The translations under genes and the position numbers were made by a program. The notes beneath the pieces are model-generated. The model was not told the DNA's origin. It made no database searches and worked only from the letters and a program-made list of their open reading frames with translations. Positions 50,998-63,992 of a stretch of 64,000 nucleotides of DNA are shown one piece after another. The stretch lies in assembly GCA_947034885.2 (NCBI GenBank), contig OX344749.2, forward strand, positions 36,785,682 to 36,849,681. The letters are read 5' to 3'. Source of the DNA: Thuidium tamariscinum (lineage: Eukaryota; Streptophyta; Bryopsida; Hypnales; Thuidiaceae). Position 1 is the first letter of the stretch; each line of letters begins with the position of its first letter.

Positions 50998-53900
50998 ACA
51001 TAATGTAGGTACACCCAAAATTGTTTTGTATCTAAAAAAGCCTCTTCAATAGATTTTCACTTTGTATACATTTTACAAATCATTGTGTACATCTTGTAGA
51101 AGATATAATTCTTGAACATCTACTCTTATAATAAAATAATAATATTGGTTAAGAGGCCATTGTCAATAAAGAATCTATTAGGGATAATTCAACTAGTCAT
51201 ATTTTAGAGACAAGAAAAACAAGGTGACTCTTGTTGCCTCGTTTCGGAATTGAAATAGACTTTATTAACATTTAGAGTATTTTTTGAGTTTTAGCAAAAA
51301 AATTCTTGTATTTCCCATATTGAACTAGTTCTTCAAGTTTTAAGCCAACTTGAGGGATTACACCCCTATACATTTAGCAGATATCACTTGCAATAATGAG
51401 GTATTAAGTAGGGGGTATTTATATGTTTTAAAATATATTTTTTCTATTTTTAAATAAAAGTTATCAACCTTATTTTTTTCAAATTGAGTTGAGGGACTAA
51501 TTTTGGGCACCCTAATTTTTTAAACATTAAAGGATTTTGAACATACGAAAAAAATATTATGGCAATGTAAAACCAACTTTGTGAATAACAAGCATTGTAT
51601 AATATTGAAACTAGCATTCTACACCAATGGATGAAGAATCAATACGAATTGCTTACTATGTAAACACCCATTGTAATTACCAATGGCAAGATGGAAACCA
51701 ATGGAAGGAAAACCAATGAGCAAAGACTACAAAAATGAAATAATTTGCAATACAAAGCTTAGGAAAACATATGAAATAGAATGAAGAATGCACACTAGAC
51801 CACATACAACTTGTTGTAACATAAAATCCTATACATTTGAAAAAACAAGATTGAAAGCAAGCACAAGATACTAAAAGCCAAAAAAATTAAAATGGAAACC
51901 ATGTTCAGAAACACATTCCTAAGTAGTGTATGGGATGCAAATTTTTTTAGTTTATAACATCAAAATTGAGATTATCTAGCCTATACAAACTATCAAAATA
52001 TAGGTTCAAAACTATAAAAACACTACAATTTCACATGAATTATAATATAGGGATTGGCCACTCAATACTACTCATTTGGATTCTAATATTAATGTACAAA
52101 TTTTAGTACATTCTTTTCTTCTAAAGACATTTGTAAATCAATCAAGGATTCTTCATCTTAAGCCTTCATGGTCCCAATGCACTTTGGAGATGCTTCTTTA
52201 CTGCTAAATGTAAACAACCTTCATTTTCTTCATTGCCATACAAATCTATGAGCCTACATTCGTATCTTGCAAGATGAATCTCTGTATCACACCCGAAACT
52301 CACAGAAATTCAAACCATCGACAATGACAACAGATGGATCATCCTACAATAGTTAGCAGACACCACAATGGGAGCACTTAGACATTGCATATGAGAAAAA
52401 ATGTGAAAAGGAAAGTCAAAAATTGCACATGCTACTTCCCAACGCAAAGCAAAATTTTGGTCTTGACCTCTAAGTGGAGCACATTTTCATTAGAAATTAT
52501 AGTGTTGCCTTCAATTAGAAACTCAATTGAAATGCATGAAATACGCATAAATAAATAAAATCTCATTGCCCTCCCAAATCCAATTCTACAACCGTCAATG
52601 CAAAGCTTACAACCTTGAATCCATTAGCTGTAACTAAAGCAATGCACCAAATCTTGTGGAAATTCAAGACATTCACAATAACTACAAATGAAAGATGTTG
52701 CAACAACTGACAAAGAACATGACCAAATCATTTCTCAAAGTACAAACTAAGCATGACATTGCAAAAGAATGCTAAAGAAATCCACCATGAATTCACTCGT
52801 GGAAAGTACAAATGGTGACCATAAATCAAACTTCTCACTTCATAGGTTGTCACTACAAGTTGAACTTACATAGTGCTTCTCCAACCCTAAGAAAATGTTC
52901 AAAACCACCAAACAACATTTCTACACCTTAAATGAAGCAAGACCCAAATCAAAATCCTAAACTCCAAATGCAAAGCTTTCAAGCTTAAACTTCAAACCAA
53001 AGCCAAATAGGATGAAGGGCGGAGCATTTGAAGGTTGTTAATCACAACAATGTAAGGTATGAGGGTCATCCAATAAGGGAGTGAAGAAATGATGAAAACT
53101 CTAAATAGTCAATTACTACAGAAGATTAATGCAAATCAAAGCTCAAAATCAATGAATGTCATTTACTAGAACAAATGAGGAAGTCCACCCCAAACAAACA
53201 ATTTTAGAACCTTACCATCTCAATAGACACTTTAATTCTAAATTCTATATAGGTAGGAAATCCATTTTTGAAGCTTTATTGTGCATTCTAAAAGCCCTTA
53301 GCTAAAGATTGAAACCCCATTGCCTACGATAAAATTCACGGTTGAAGTGCTCTCAAAACACTATTGCTTGTTGCAAACAAAATTTTAAGGAATATATGGA
53401 AATGTCTCAATGAAACACTCACAGTTCTAAGGTTAAGGGAGAAAACACAACCCTTTCAAACAATAATTCACAATGCAAATGGAGACTGTCACTTTCTGAA
53501 AATACATTCACAAACTCCAACAACTAGTTGTTGCACTATTACAAATACAACCATAAAAACCAAAGCATTAGAGATTTTTTCGGCCTTTAGAAGACTATTT
53601 TAGGGCTATTCTCCAAAATTGTTCCCTATACATTGAATCAATTACTATTGGTTTGAATTTTTGAATTAAAAAAAATGAAAAATTTCAATATTTTTAAAAA
53701 ATCGAAAATTGATTTTTCAAAGATATTTATAAAATATTTAATAAATAATTTATATAATCTTGTGTGGCAATCTTTTGGCCATATTAGATTGTTTACATGA
53801 CAATGTTCTTAGTATTTCTACAATTTGAGAACTTGTAGTCTTCCAAATGCCCCGTAAAACATCTAGTGGGATTTTCTTGTACCTAAGGCTCTTCATTTAA

Positions 53901-55456
53901 AGAATGGACAGTAAAGATCCTATTCATCATCCATAGACTACAACTTCTAAATATATTTATTCATCCTACTAAATGCTTTTAGAAATATCCTATATTTGGC
54001 ACCCTATTTTTTTCTACTATTTTTAAAAAATGAAGGAAGTATTCACCATCCTATTTTATTTGTAATATATCATCTAGAATACATATTTCCAATGTTATAG
54101 TAGATCTAACAAAAGTATAAATTTCTCCTTAAACAAATAAAATTGAGACTTTTCTTTTTATCTCACCTAGTTTTCTAAAATTTTGAGGGTCTCCCTCCCA
54201 TCTAAAAGTCAATTTTTACAAATTCTTTTTCATTAAATTTTTTCTAATGTTTCAAATTGTAAACAAATATTTTTCCAATTCCATCAACTAACAGTGAACC
54301 AATTCGCAATTCTCCTCGGGCATTGGATTTTGTATTGCACACCTACAACTAATAGCTAGTAAACAAGTGGACTATATATAATGTGTATGTATTTAATCAT
54401 TTTGATGATTTGGTATAACTATAGGTTTGGGAAGTCTTATGTGTTACATTGCTTTTCTTTTTGTAATATTAATCATTTAACTAAATTAACGTATATTTGA
54501 TAAGATTTTGATGATTGAGCTACTTAATGGCCTAGGTAAAAATCTTGTGTCAATAGTCCATCAACGTTAGGGCATCCAAAAACATCCAAAAAGTGGATGT
54601 GCCATAGTCAACACTAATTCTAATTTTTACAATATCCATTATTGGCATACATCTTAAACTAAGAAAATGAAGGTTAGCAATTTTTAGTTATATTCTATTT
54701 TAAAATTTTAAAAAATTTTAAAAAATTATTGCAATTGCAAGCTTGAAGTGTCTAAATTTGTAATACACTCTATCGTGTATTTTTCTTCTCTTAAAATGTT
54801 TTTTAAATTTACATTATAAAGTTATGTTTTTCTTTATAAACTTTATTTATGATAAATATATTGGATTATATGTATATACATTGTAATTGATACTACATAT
54901 AATTTTGTTATCTTTAAAAAATACTATTATTTGATTTTTGAGCAAAATTTTATGAAAAAATCAATATCAACAGAAAACAAATTTTTTGAAAATGAAAAAA
55001 AATGTCATTTTTAAAGTACATAATAGAATAAATTTAGCTTGATAGTGAAATTTGACTTGAAGGTCATTGTCATTAGTGTTTTAAATGTAAAAAATCAAAT
55101 AACTAATTGAAAAACTTTCACACTAGTTTCTATTTCTATTTCTATTTCTTGAAATAATGTTAAATTTAGTTAACTATTTTTTCTATATTTACAAATTTAT
55201 TTTCGCTTTTAATCAAAAAAATTATAGCTATGACAATTTTTCACAACACAAGTAAAAATTCTCATAATGATTGGAAGTTCATAGTATCATGTAACAAAAA
55301 TATAAGATTGATATTTGAAAACAATTTATAAGAGAAAATTTGCTTAAACATGATGTTTGACTATTTTGCAATAGATCTACTTCTTTAGGGATTAATTATG
55401 ACATTGAGCATTGTCTCTATTTGATCTAATAACAAAATTGGTTTGATTTAGTTTTA
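50998..55456. other. AT-rich intergenic DNA, nothing recognised
   Basis: Long AT-rich stretch with short open frames only. 51.6-53.6 kb is slightly less AT-rich, with A-rich text of the kind seen in decayed elements, but no family could be recognised on either strand. Confidence 0.5.
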
Positions 55457-56022
55457 TTAACCCCTAAATGCCTAAATTGTATTTTTTGGCAACATAGCAA
55501 TTTCGGGCAACTCATTACAAATAGAGATTTTTTTTCTTTGAAATTTCCACATGACATTTTACCAAGAAGTACCTTTAAGTCCCAAGAATTTTATAACTTT
55601 TGACTACACAGTTAAAAAATTATTGTATAAATAATATGTAGTTTTCATTTCTCAACAAGTAGATCGGGCAAAAAGAAAAAAACTTTTGAAAAAATTAATT
55701 TTGTAAGAAGTAAAATTCTGAAATTGTTTTTTTAGAATTATATCTTAGGGGGAAGCTTTGAATCATTCCATTTTGATCAATGAATCAAAAGTTATGAGGA
55801 GTTTTAGTGTAGGTTAGCTTACAATTAGTTATAGAATCTTTACTCTATATAAAGTTTGAAATCCTTTATTTAATTAAATTAATTTTTTTAATCTTAAAAA
55901 GAAAAAATAGTTGTAAATTTTTTATTACAACATTTTAACCATATGGATTGCATTTTTCAATTCCATAAATAAATTTTTTAGCATCTTTGGTGAAAACATA
56001 GTCAAAAACATTTAGGGATTAA
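55457..56022 (-). mobile_element. TTAA-bounded miniature element, family C (copy 3, inverted)
   Basis: TTAA at 55457-55460 followed by CCCCTAAATGCC, and at the other end ACATTTAGGGA followed by TTAA at 56019-56022. The body is the reverse complement of copies 1 and 2 ('gaatcaaaagttatgaggag', 'gggcaactcattac', 'gtagttttcat'). At 566 bp it is shorter than the others, lacking part of the middle. Non-coding. Confidence 0.7.
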
Positions 56023-57834
56023 AGATTATTTTATCTAATATTTTTGTGAGTATAATAAATTTAAGGTTTTTATTGAATTAATTGTTATAAGAGTCTCTAA
56101 TTGCAATTGTGATTAGTTTTTATTTAAATTTTGTCTATTCTCTTTTCTTCAAATTGTTTTGACATTGTATGAATGACTATTCTAACCCAATCAGTGATAG
56201 TTGAGGTTCAACTTTCTATCTTTGACTTGTAATGTTGTTGAGTAGTATTTGATATTTGTTCTTTTGTAGCTAATGCCTTCCTTTGTAAATCTATTACAGC
56301 ATTATGTAAATCCCACAAATTGTATTATAATGTTGGAATTTGATTGGATGGTTGGAGGGTCATTTTTTGGGTGATTAAGTACAAGAAGTATGTAGTTTTT
56401 ATGTTGTTCTACAATCATATAGTCCTAGAACATTTATACAATTACAAGTTATTAGCAATGGTAGGGCTCTATTGTCATAGGTCCGTCATCTTTTTAGTTT
56501 CTAGCATTTACTAGATTATTATATCTTTTGTTTTTTTAGCTCATAAAAAGTATATATAGTTCCCATACTACATTATTATGTCATTATATCTTAGATTGTG
56601 TATTTTTTTAAGCAAGATGAAAGAAGGTAGGACCATATATCTATTTATTGGATATTGAAAAGTATTTGACTATGTTCAAATTTTTAGGAAGGTTAATCAA
56701 GTGTTTTATATCATTTCCCATATATTGACCATACCTAAATTTGAATATCTCAAAAAAAATTTATTTGTAGATTTAAAAAAATCAAAATCATTGGATTTTT
56801 TTAATCTATTTCACCATCACTTAACCAATTATTACTCATGTATATATATTCTTCTACTTCAAATATTAGTTTTTAGTTTTTTTAAAAACCTTTGTAGAGG
56901 TTTTTAATAATATCTTTCTATAGTTTGAATACATTTTAAGGGGTGGCTTAGTTTAGCTAGAATGGCCTTGAGTGTACATTTTCTTTTGTCATTATCTCAA
57001 GATTCTCTTTTGCTAATTATTTATTCCTTTGTATGTTTCTACATAAGCTCATACTTTACATAGCTAGGTACATTTGGTGCATATTTTGGTGTTGTATTAC
57101 TTTAATACTTTATGAGGATTAATTTGTATAGATAGTTGTTTTGAAGAATAGGGTGTTTGGATTGTATGCTTAAAAAGTAGAGAGCAGCCCTTTTTTTTAC
57201 TTTTTGAGAAAGTGCCAAGATGGCAAACACTTCAAATTTGGTGAAGCATTGTATTTTGACATTCATCCATCTTTTGGGCTTAAAAACACTTTTCCATCAT
57301 ATTCATGCACTTATTCATCCAAATTTGGCAACTTCATCCATACTATAAAGATATTTGGAAAATTTTTGGCGAAAAAAGATTCTTTTATCTAGCGAAAAAA
57401 AGACATTTATTTGAAATGGTGCAATTTGGCCACACGGTGCCGAAAAAAAAGGCTGGTAGAGAGAGTTCAAGCTGTATATAAAAATATAAGTGAATTTGGA
57501 ACTCAATTTTGTATAAAGATTGATATTTTATATATTTTTGAAAATTCTATTTTGAAGATATTTTAGAATTTGAGGAATCTTAGGCATTTATCTATATAAT
57601 TTATAGTTTGTATACTAGTTAATATCAATATTGTGTTTTAGTGTACTAGTTTTTTTATATTTAGGGCATAATGTAATTGAGGTGTAATAATCTAGTAGGT
57701 TTGTTTGTATTGCTAATTGAATTTTAATAATCTAATGGCAAGTCCATTTATTGTACAAAATCTATAAAAGGTACCTTTGTAGATTAACCTTGGAAGGACA
57801 AGGAGATGAAATCATATGACATCTTCTACTTGTC
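56023..57834. other. AT-rich intergenic DNA, nothing recognised
   Basis: AT-rich sequence with short open frames lacking protein character. Nothing else recognised. Confidence 0.5.
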
Positions 57835-58253
57835 TTAATCCATTAAGGAGTGGTTGACCACTTCTAGGTTGATATTGACTCTTTTCCATTGGTAGCCAAA
57901 GTTTTAGAATGAATTTGGACATAGACAAAAGGAGACATGTGTGGAAAATGGCAAATCAAATGCATTGGGAGAAGAAGTACAACAATCTTTACTAGCACGT
58001 AGTTTAGGAGTTAAAAAAAACTAATAAAATACGGATTGCAAATGCAAAAATCTTCCAACAAGAGAACCTTCAATGGCCAAAAAATTTACTATAGAGGCTC
58101 AAGTATTCATGCCAATTTCATTATTATGGTTAGATCTTTGGAATGCATCATGATTTGGTATTTTTTCTAATGTTTAGCTTGAGGCTAAAAAAGTGTTTAG
58201 CGTGCCTCCCAAATCAACCAAGGTCCAAATCAAACAAGGTCCTCAATAGGTAA
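57835..58253 (+). mobile_element. TTAA-type miniature element, family B (copy 2)
   Basis: The left end TTAATCCATTAAGGAGTGG and the following 'gaccacttctaggttgat' align with the start of 47734-48315. The right end 'gcctcccaaatcaacca' and 'ggtcctcaataggtaa' align with its end. The terminal TTAA is kept at the left and worn at the right. It is about 160 bp shorter than copy 1. Confidence 0.55.
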
Positions 58254-59337
58254 AGTGTATCATTCAATGTTTTTAATGAAGATTTGAAACTATTCTAAAT
58301 TATTGAAGAAAAGTGAAGAGAACTCAAAACTGTCTTCAAAATTTTTTTAATTCAAAAATATGAATATTTTATACTCTGTAGACTCTCATCCACACAACCT
58401 AGAATAGAGACAGTTTGCCCACAAACTGTGAGGACAAATTGCAACCAAAGTGACTTTCTGCTTAGGGTTAGCTTTCTTTGGCGTTTGGGACCCCGCTTAG
58501 TTTTGAGTCACCAATGCAGTATTGTTTGGATGCATGACTGTTGTCCAACTGGAACAAGGATTGCAGACATGTTGATTAGCACCAGCATATCATTCTTCTC
58601 AAGATCTAGTTGTGGCGAAGTCACAATTTTTGCACCAGCGGTTGCTAGTTACAAACGGCTCTCTAGATCCAATCGTGCGAAACCGACACTGTCTAGACGT
58701 GGAAATTGGGAGATCAAATATGAAATCATTCACCAGCACCTTGGTCCTAATCATTTCAATTCATTCCATCACATAAACCACTTGCAGCGAAACTCTAAAC
58801 CAATCCATGCATCACAACAACGAAAAAATCCCGGATGGGATCTTCAGGGGACCCTAATTCATGTTAGGTGTGTTTCTTTCAATTCAAAGAAACGTCTCAA
58901 TCGTTTCAAACAAACTGAATGTAAAAACACAGATACCTCTGCAATAACTTATCTTTGCTTCTAAATCCAATTTACATATCCTAAGAATTCACGATGCGCA
59001 AGAATCACGGTGCCTTGAAGATGTGTAAAAGAGAACCCGTTCATGAGAAAGGAAGAGCATAAATTCAAGAAGATCAAGAGACCCTCACAAGTAGGTCAGT
59101 CCAATATCATTGATTCTATAAACATCAGGCAAGAAATCGAGAGTGAGAGCTACACAAGAACGACGACGAGATTTTCACACGATAACATTAGTGCAATTTG
59201 AGACCAGGTGTGGCACAAGAAGATGAGCACACCCACATGTATTAACAATTCTTATTGGCAGCATAGTCATATGGTCTCCTACGACTACATGCTCGAAACC
59301 TTCCACCAAAACATAAACATAATAATTAAGAAAGCTA
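58254..59337 (-). other. 3' flank of the COX7a-like gene
   Basis: From about 58.4 kb composition is gene-like, probably an extended 3' untranslated region of the minus-strand COX7a-like gene. A 178-codon plus-strand frame at 58428-58964 has no protein character and was not accepted. Confidence 0.4.
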
Positions 59338-59544
59338 TCACTCAATCACCCCTTTCCCCGTTGCCAAATGGTACACTCCTCGACCGATGAGAGTGAGACC
59401 GGTAGCAGCCAAAAGCCCAGGAATGATCACAGAGGAGACTCTGTCGCGAGGACCCTTCAGATGAATGAGCTTGTGGACGCTCTGCAGCGACTTCTGCCTC
59501 TGCACCACCCACTCAGGCGTCTTTCCGATTTCTTCGGAAGCCAT
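59338..59544 (-). CDS. Cytochrome c oxidase subunit 7a-like mitochondrial protein
   Basis: A single coding exon gives 68 residues, the usual size for plant COX7a-like proteins. The conserved pattern QRQKSLQSVHKLIHLKGPRD is followed by a single membrane helix at about 37-60 (SVIIPGLLAATGLTLIGRGVYHL). Arabidopsis has a similar small protein with QSVHKxxxLKGPxDKxTSV annotated as a complex IV component. It would act in the inner mitochondrial membrane as an accessory subunit. A splice acceptor (cctgcag) ends 10 bases before the ATG and a matching donor (GTGAGT) lies at 59723, so the 5' untranslated region has one intron (about 59555-59723). Confidence 0.85.
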   Translation of the reverse strand: MASEEIGKTPEWVVQRQKSLQSVHKLIHLKGPRDRVSSVIIPGLLAATGLTLIGRGVYHLATGKGVIE

Positions 59545-60000
59545 TGCGAAATTCCTGCAGGGAACCTACAATCAGATGCCAAACCCGAAGCCACCGAAAC
59601 AAAGCTACAAAACTAACTTCACAGTCCGACAAGAAAGATTTTCGCACAATCCGCGTTGTGAAGTCCACAGCCATAAGGTAATCGCAAATAATGATGCTCC
59701 GTGGAAAGGGAGACGGCACTCACCGGCGGTATGGCGATGGCGGATCTTGAAACCCTAGAAAGCTTCAGTCGCTCGTTCTATGCAAATGAATCGATCCGAC
59801 CTACAGGGCGCTCCTCGGCATATGAATAACTGCTCGACGTTTTCCCCAAAACGCCGGGGCCCCACGTCCGGCCCGCCACAGAACCCTGCCCAAATTTTAT
59901 GCACGGGTTGCCTCCCGGCCCGGCTTGAGGCCCGCCCCGCCCGGTTCTCCACCCGACGACTTCCTTTTACACCGAGTTCATCGTCATCGCCCTAGTAAGA
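59545..60000 (-). promoter_or_regulatory. Leader intron and promoter of the COX7a-like gene
   Basis: 59555-59723 is a GT-AG intron in the leader. The first exon lies beyond 59724 and contains a telo-box-like AAACCCTAG (plus strand, about 59750), common in the leaders and promoters of plant mitochondrial and translation genes. A GC-rich block with GGCCC and CACGTC sequences at 59850-59960 is the likely promoter. Confidence 0.5.
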
Positions 60001-60916
60001 AATAGCAGTTTGACCACAAGGGGGAGTATATATTAGCAACAAGATTTGGACAAAATTATGAGGAGGATGCTTTACTATCTCTCACTAGTCCTAGTGTTGA
60101 CTTCTACTTTTCGGAGGCTAAACTTTCAATAGTTTTGGAAACATTTTGGAAATCAAACTTTAGATAGAACCATTATTAGAGTCCATGCCTTACTATAAAT
60201 TTTAATTTGACATCCTATTGAGATTTTCTTATCCCAAGGGGATTCAAAGCTTTGTCATAGGTTCTAATTTTGACACCCCCCCTAAGACCTTTGATCCTTA
60301 GGGGGTTCAAAGCTTTGCCATCCCAACAAAACCCACTAAATTCCACTTCTGAATAAAGACAAGGTTAGTGTAGACAAAGTAGTTTTAAAACACACTATGA
60401 CATATAAATGCTCTTTGTAGACATTCAAAACTTTCAAACTAAAGACTCCCCAAAGTAGCATCACCAATATATATAGGGGGGTATTCTAGGATTAGTACAC
60501 AAAGTGAACTTAATTCTAGAAAATTTAGAATGCATTCTTCAATCTACTATAAGAAAAAGGGTTGTTGTAAGTATTGATCTAGTAGAATGGTCTTTTAAGT
60601 AATGACATTTAAGGAGTCTTTTAAGTAAAATTTTATTGAACTTATGTACATTTATACTTTCAAGAATAATAAGATAAAATTAGATCACAATATGTAAGAA
60701 CATCTAGTTTGCTCGTTTTGATCTATATACTTCAAGTAAAGAGGCAAACCATATTATAGTTCACTATAAGCACAATTTCAGTAAGTTTTCAATAGGATAA
60801 TATTAATACATATGGTTGGAGATTGAGTATAAAATCCTAATTTGAAATTTCAAGTTAAAACATTTGAAAATATCATTTAGCTTGTTACCACAACCCTTTC
60901 TATTCAACATTCCAAT
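60001..60916. other. AT-rich intergenic DNA, nothing recognised
   Basis: AT-rich spacer; 60230-60320 contains two near-identical 'gggg(a/t)ttcaaagctttg' segments about 65 bases apart. No gene supported. Confidence 0.5.
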
Positions 60917-61885
60917 TTAACCCCTCACCGCCCAAGAGGACCAAAAGTGTCCATGCAGTCAGACTCAAAGTGCTGTAACTTTTGCATCCAATGTCCAAAT
61001 TCATTGAAACTTGTTGGAAAAGTTGCGCATTTTAATCTAGTTCTTATGGAAGAAATTTCAAATCAATAAAATACATATTGAGTTTTTGAGAGCCATTCAA
61101 AGTTCACAGGTTCATTTAGATGCAGCACACTGCATTGTGACTGCTGCAACTTTGGGGGATTGTATCTTTTTCATAAAATCTTTTTTTTTGATAAAACTTG
61201 TTGTGTTTTGTTCCTCTCAAAGTCTAGTTATTGTGCTAAAATTTTCATGCCAATCCAAGTTGTTTTGAATGTTTGGGAGCAATTCCAAGTTCAAAATCTA
61301 GACATTTTTGCATTTCAGTCAACTTTGGCGGCTCATAACTTCTTCATACATGATTGCTTTTCAATAATATTTGTTGGAAAAGTTTCACTTACTAATCTAT
61401 TTTGTGTGGCTAAAATTTCAGATCCATCTAAGACGTTTTGAGTGACTGAGAAGCATTTTGGTAGAAGGAGCTTCAGCCACAGTTGTGATTTTTTCATCTT
61501 TTTTCACTGGTTTTTGACATTTCAAATCCATTTTTCAAATGAAATGAGTGATTTTTATGAATTTTTTTCCCACTGAAGTGTTTATATTATGGTTTTGAAT
61601 CACTTTGTAGTTTAATGTTTTTTCATTGGAGTTGGTTTAGAAATCCAATTTCACCTCCAAATGTGTTTTTAAGAAAATTTCAGCACCTTTTTTGAACACT
61701 AAAACATTATAATCTTTCAATCTATACGGTCAAATGACCCAAAATTTGTTCCACACCATCTAAAAGATACACACTACAATATTGTACGGTTGAGATCTTC
61801 ATACCTTACTCTAATTTTGAATTTTCAGACTTGCAAAGGCAGGCAGTTTTTAAGCATGGTTGGACCTTGGGCGGTGAGGGGTTAA
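60917..61885. mobile_element. TTAA-bounded element with 16-bp inverted ends, family D
   Basis: TTAA at 60917-60920 is followed by CCCCTCACCGCCCAAG. The exact reverse complement CTTGGGCGGTGAGGGG precedes TTAA at 61882-61885. The perfect 16-bp termini and intact TTAA make this the clearest element in the window. The 969 bp hold no long frame, but the interior contains three loosely repeated modules starting near 60973, 61144 and 61332 (cYgYaacttt...acttgttg...ctagtt...aaatttca...gttttgag). Termini and target site fit piggyBac or Kolobok superfamily non-autonomous elements. Confidence 0.75.
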
Positions 61886-63039
61886 CAAATGACTAAAACT
61901 ACAAATTGAAAAAGAAAATTCTCATACCTTTACAAAAGGATACATTATTGGCACTTTAAAAAAATATGAATTAGTAGTCTCTTCCATCAACAAGATGGAA
62001 AGAATGAGCTCCAACTTAAAGATCATTCATCTGGGATCCAAGTTAATGTAAGCAAAATATTGATTCCAACACACACCTAGGTCTTCGAAGAAAAGATAGA
62101 GAAGGCTTTAGGATCAAAGTCCCTCAAAAGCTCATCCATCTTCTTCTTTAATGTTGTACATTTGGCCAAATTGGCACATTCAAAAATCACAAAATATCTT
62201 GTATATCCAAAACTGCAAATTTAAATGAAATTTCAAAAGTATTTGTAGTTCTCACACAATTATCAATTTTCAAAGATAGAAGATCTTTAGAAAGAGAAAA
62301 AAACATGAACTCTCATTTTTAAACCGCCACACATATGAATTAGAGATATAATTGGCAAGCCAAAACAATAAAGCCTTAGAGAATGAAGAAATCCACCTTT
62401 AGAATCTAGGCAATTCTCAACCACAAAGTTTCACCAAAACCTTGATACTAAAGTAGGACCACCTATTCTTGACCACAGATCTAAACCCAACCTGTAGAGT
62501 ATAGCTATTTCCAACTAAGGCTAGAACATATTTCCAACCAAGTTTAGAATGTGTTTTTTCCTCCATTTCAAGGTTGGGCCCAATAAGATCATGATACATG
62601 TCTTATGGTACTTAGTGGGAAAATATTTAGTCTATGATTGGAATTCGAAGACTCTAAACGTTGGCTATTAGTCTGAACAACTTCTAAACTCCCCAAAACT
62701 AGAGTAATTTCAATTTCGGGAATAAAATTCTAAAAAATTTGCACTCTTCCTACTTAGAAAAATTTCACTAGCTTCATATTGCTCAAGATCTCCTTGAAAA
62801 TTGCTTAAGTCATTGACTATAGGTACCTCTACCTTAATTCTACCAAAGACTACTCGTTCAACCACTTATAACATTGAAACTAATCAAATTGTTTAATACA
62901 TCAAACTAAGAGACAAATCCGATGTCAAGTTCATCAATCACATTGGTACAAATACAAGTGTTGATGAGAATTCATGCAAATATAAAAATTTCATAAGTCG
63001 TATCCTCTCACCTTCAGGTTAATGAAAGTTTCAACATTT
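61886..63039. other. AT-rich intergenic DNA, nothing recognised
   Basis: AT-rich with short open frames only; nothing else recognised. Confidence 0.5.
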
Positions 63040-63280
63040 TTAACCTTTGAAGGATGAACTGTTAAAGGGCAAATTAGTAGCCATAAAATCATGCAATTTG
63101 ATACCATGTGACATCATCTACTTTGAATAAGTCCAATATATTCATTGAAAGTCAGTGATGTAAAAGATCTTCCTTTTTCACCCCTAGTACTGAGGATGAA
63201 AAGTTGCACTTCTATCTTACAAGAAAAGATTCTTGTCATTCAAAGGATGCTAAACGTCCACGGCAGCTTTCAAGGGTTGA
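63040..63280 (+). mobile_element. TTAA-type miniature element, family A (copy 4)
   Basis: TTAA at 63040-63043 followed by CCTTTGAAGGATG; the right end has 'gctttcaagggttga' at 63267-63280, TTAA worn to TTGA. The interior 'gataccatgtgacatcat' and 'aggatgaaaagttgca' is nearly the same as 50778-50997. A further AGGGG-TTAA end lies at 63461-63469, so the element may extend to there or be followed by a second fragment. Confidence 0.6.
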
Positions 63281-63878
63281 ACACACCCGCTGCTTTCCAT
63301 TTATCAAAAAACAGTCACGTCCATTTCCACAACAAGGCATGCACTGTACTGTATGTCAGAACCAACCAGCAACAAAAAAATGGAAGAAAAACTGCGATCC
63401 TCGAGGAGTTACGGACGTTCTCCTGTGTGCGTCGTCCAAAATATGGACGGCGGCGCGCTTAGGGGTTAATGTATACATGTATAGAACATCTCATCAGCTC
63501 CGAAGTTCTGGTCTTCAATCTCGAACACTGTTCCTATTTCTCTAGGCACTGTACTTGCACTAAAACACTCCTCTCCCAAAACTACTTGTCCAGAAGAAAC
63601 TGAAACTTCCTTCCCGCAGCCGTGCAATACATTGAAACTGAACAGCCCGGACCATAACCTCTTCCTCCTGAACTGAAAGGTAAATGGTCAGGAGTTTGCT
63701 TGTAGCAAGCAAACATTATTAGCTGGTAATGATACGCTCCAAAATTCGTATTCGAATCAATAAAGATGAGGAAACGGCATTGTCTTGCCGTGTTGCCACA
63801 TGTAATCTACGTTCAACTTGGGAGCATCGCAGACACAACCCCTTCGCGAGGATTCTCGCTTTATTAACCCCCGAATAA

Positions 63879-63992
63879 TCACAAATACTCTGCCTCATCC
63901 CACGACTTGCGGATCATTGGCACACCATCCTCCCGCCAAAAGATACGGTCCTCACACAAGGCAGAAACGGCAAACGAGTACAGTTTGTGTTC
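63879..63992 (-). CDS. Last exon of an unidentified gene (partial)
   Basis: On the minus strand a CTGCAG acceptor at 63993 is followed by 37 codons and a stop (TGA, complement of 63879-63881). It ends ALCEDRIFWREDGVPMIRKS and WDEAEYL. The residue content is protein-like, and an AATAAA signal lies about 15 bases past the stop (63859-63864, reverse strand), both supporting a true 3' end. I do not recognise the family. The rest of the gene lies beyond the window. Confidence 0.5.
   Translation of the reverse strand, partial: EHKLYSFAVSALCEDRIFWREDGVPMIRKSWDEAEYL

Noticed and set aside
58428-58964. 178-codon open frame on the plus strand
   Set aside because: No motif, odd composition and position antisense to the probable 3' untranslated region of the COX7a-like gene; treated as a chance frame.
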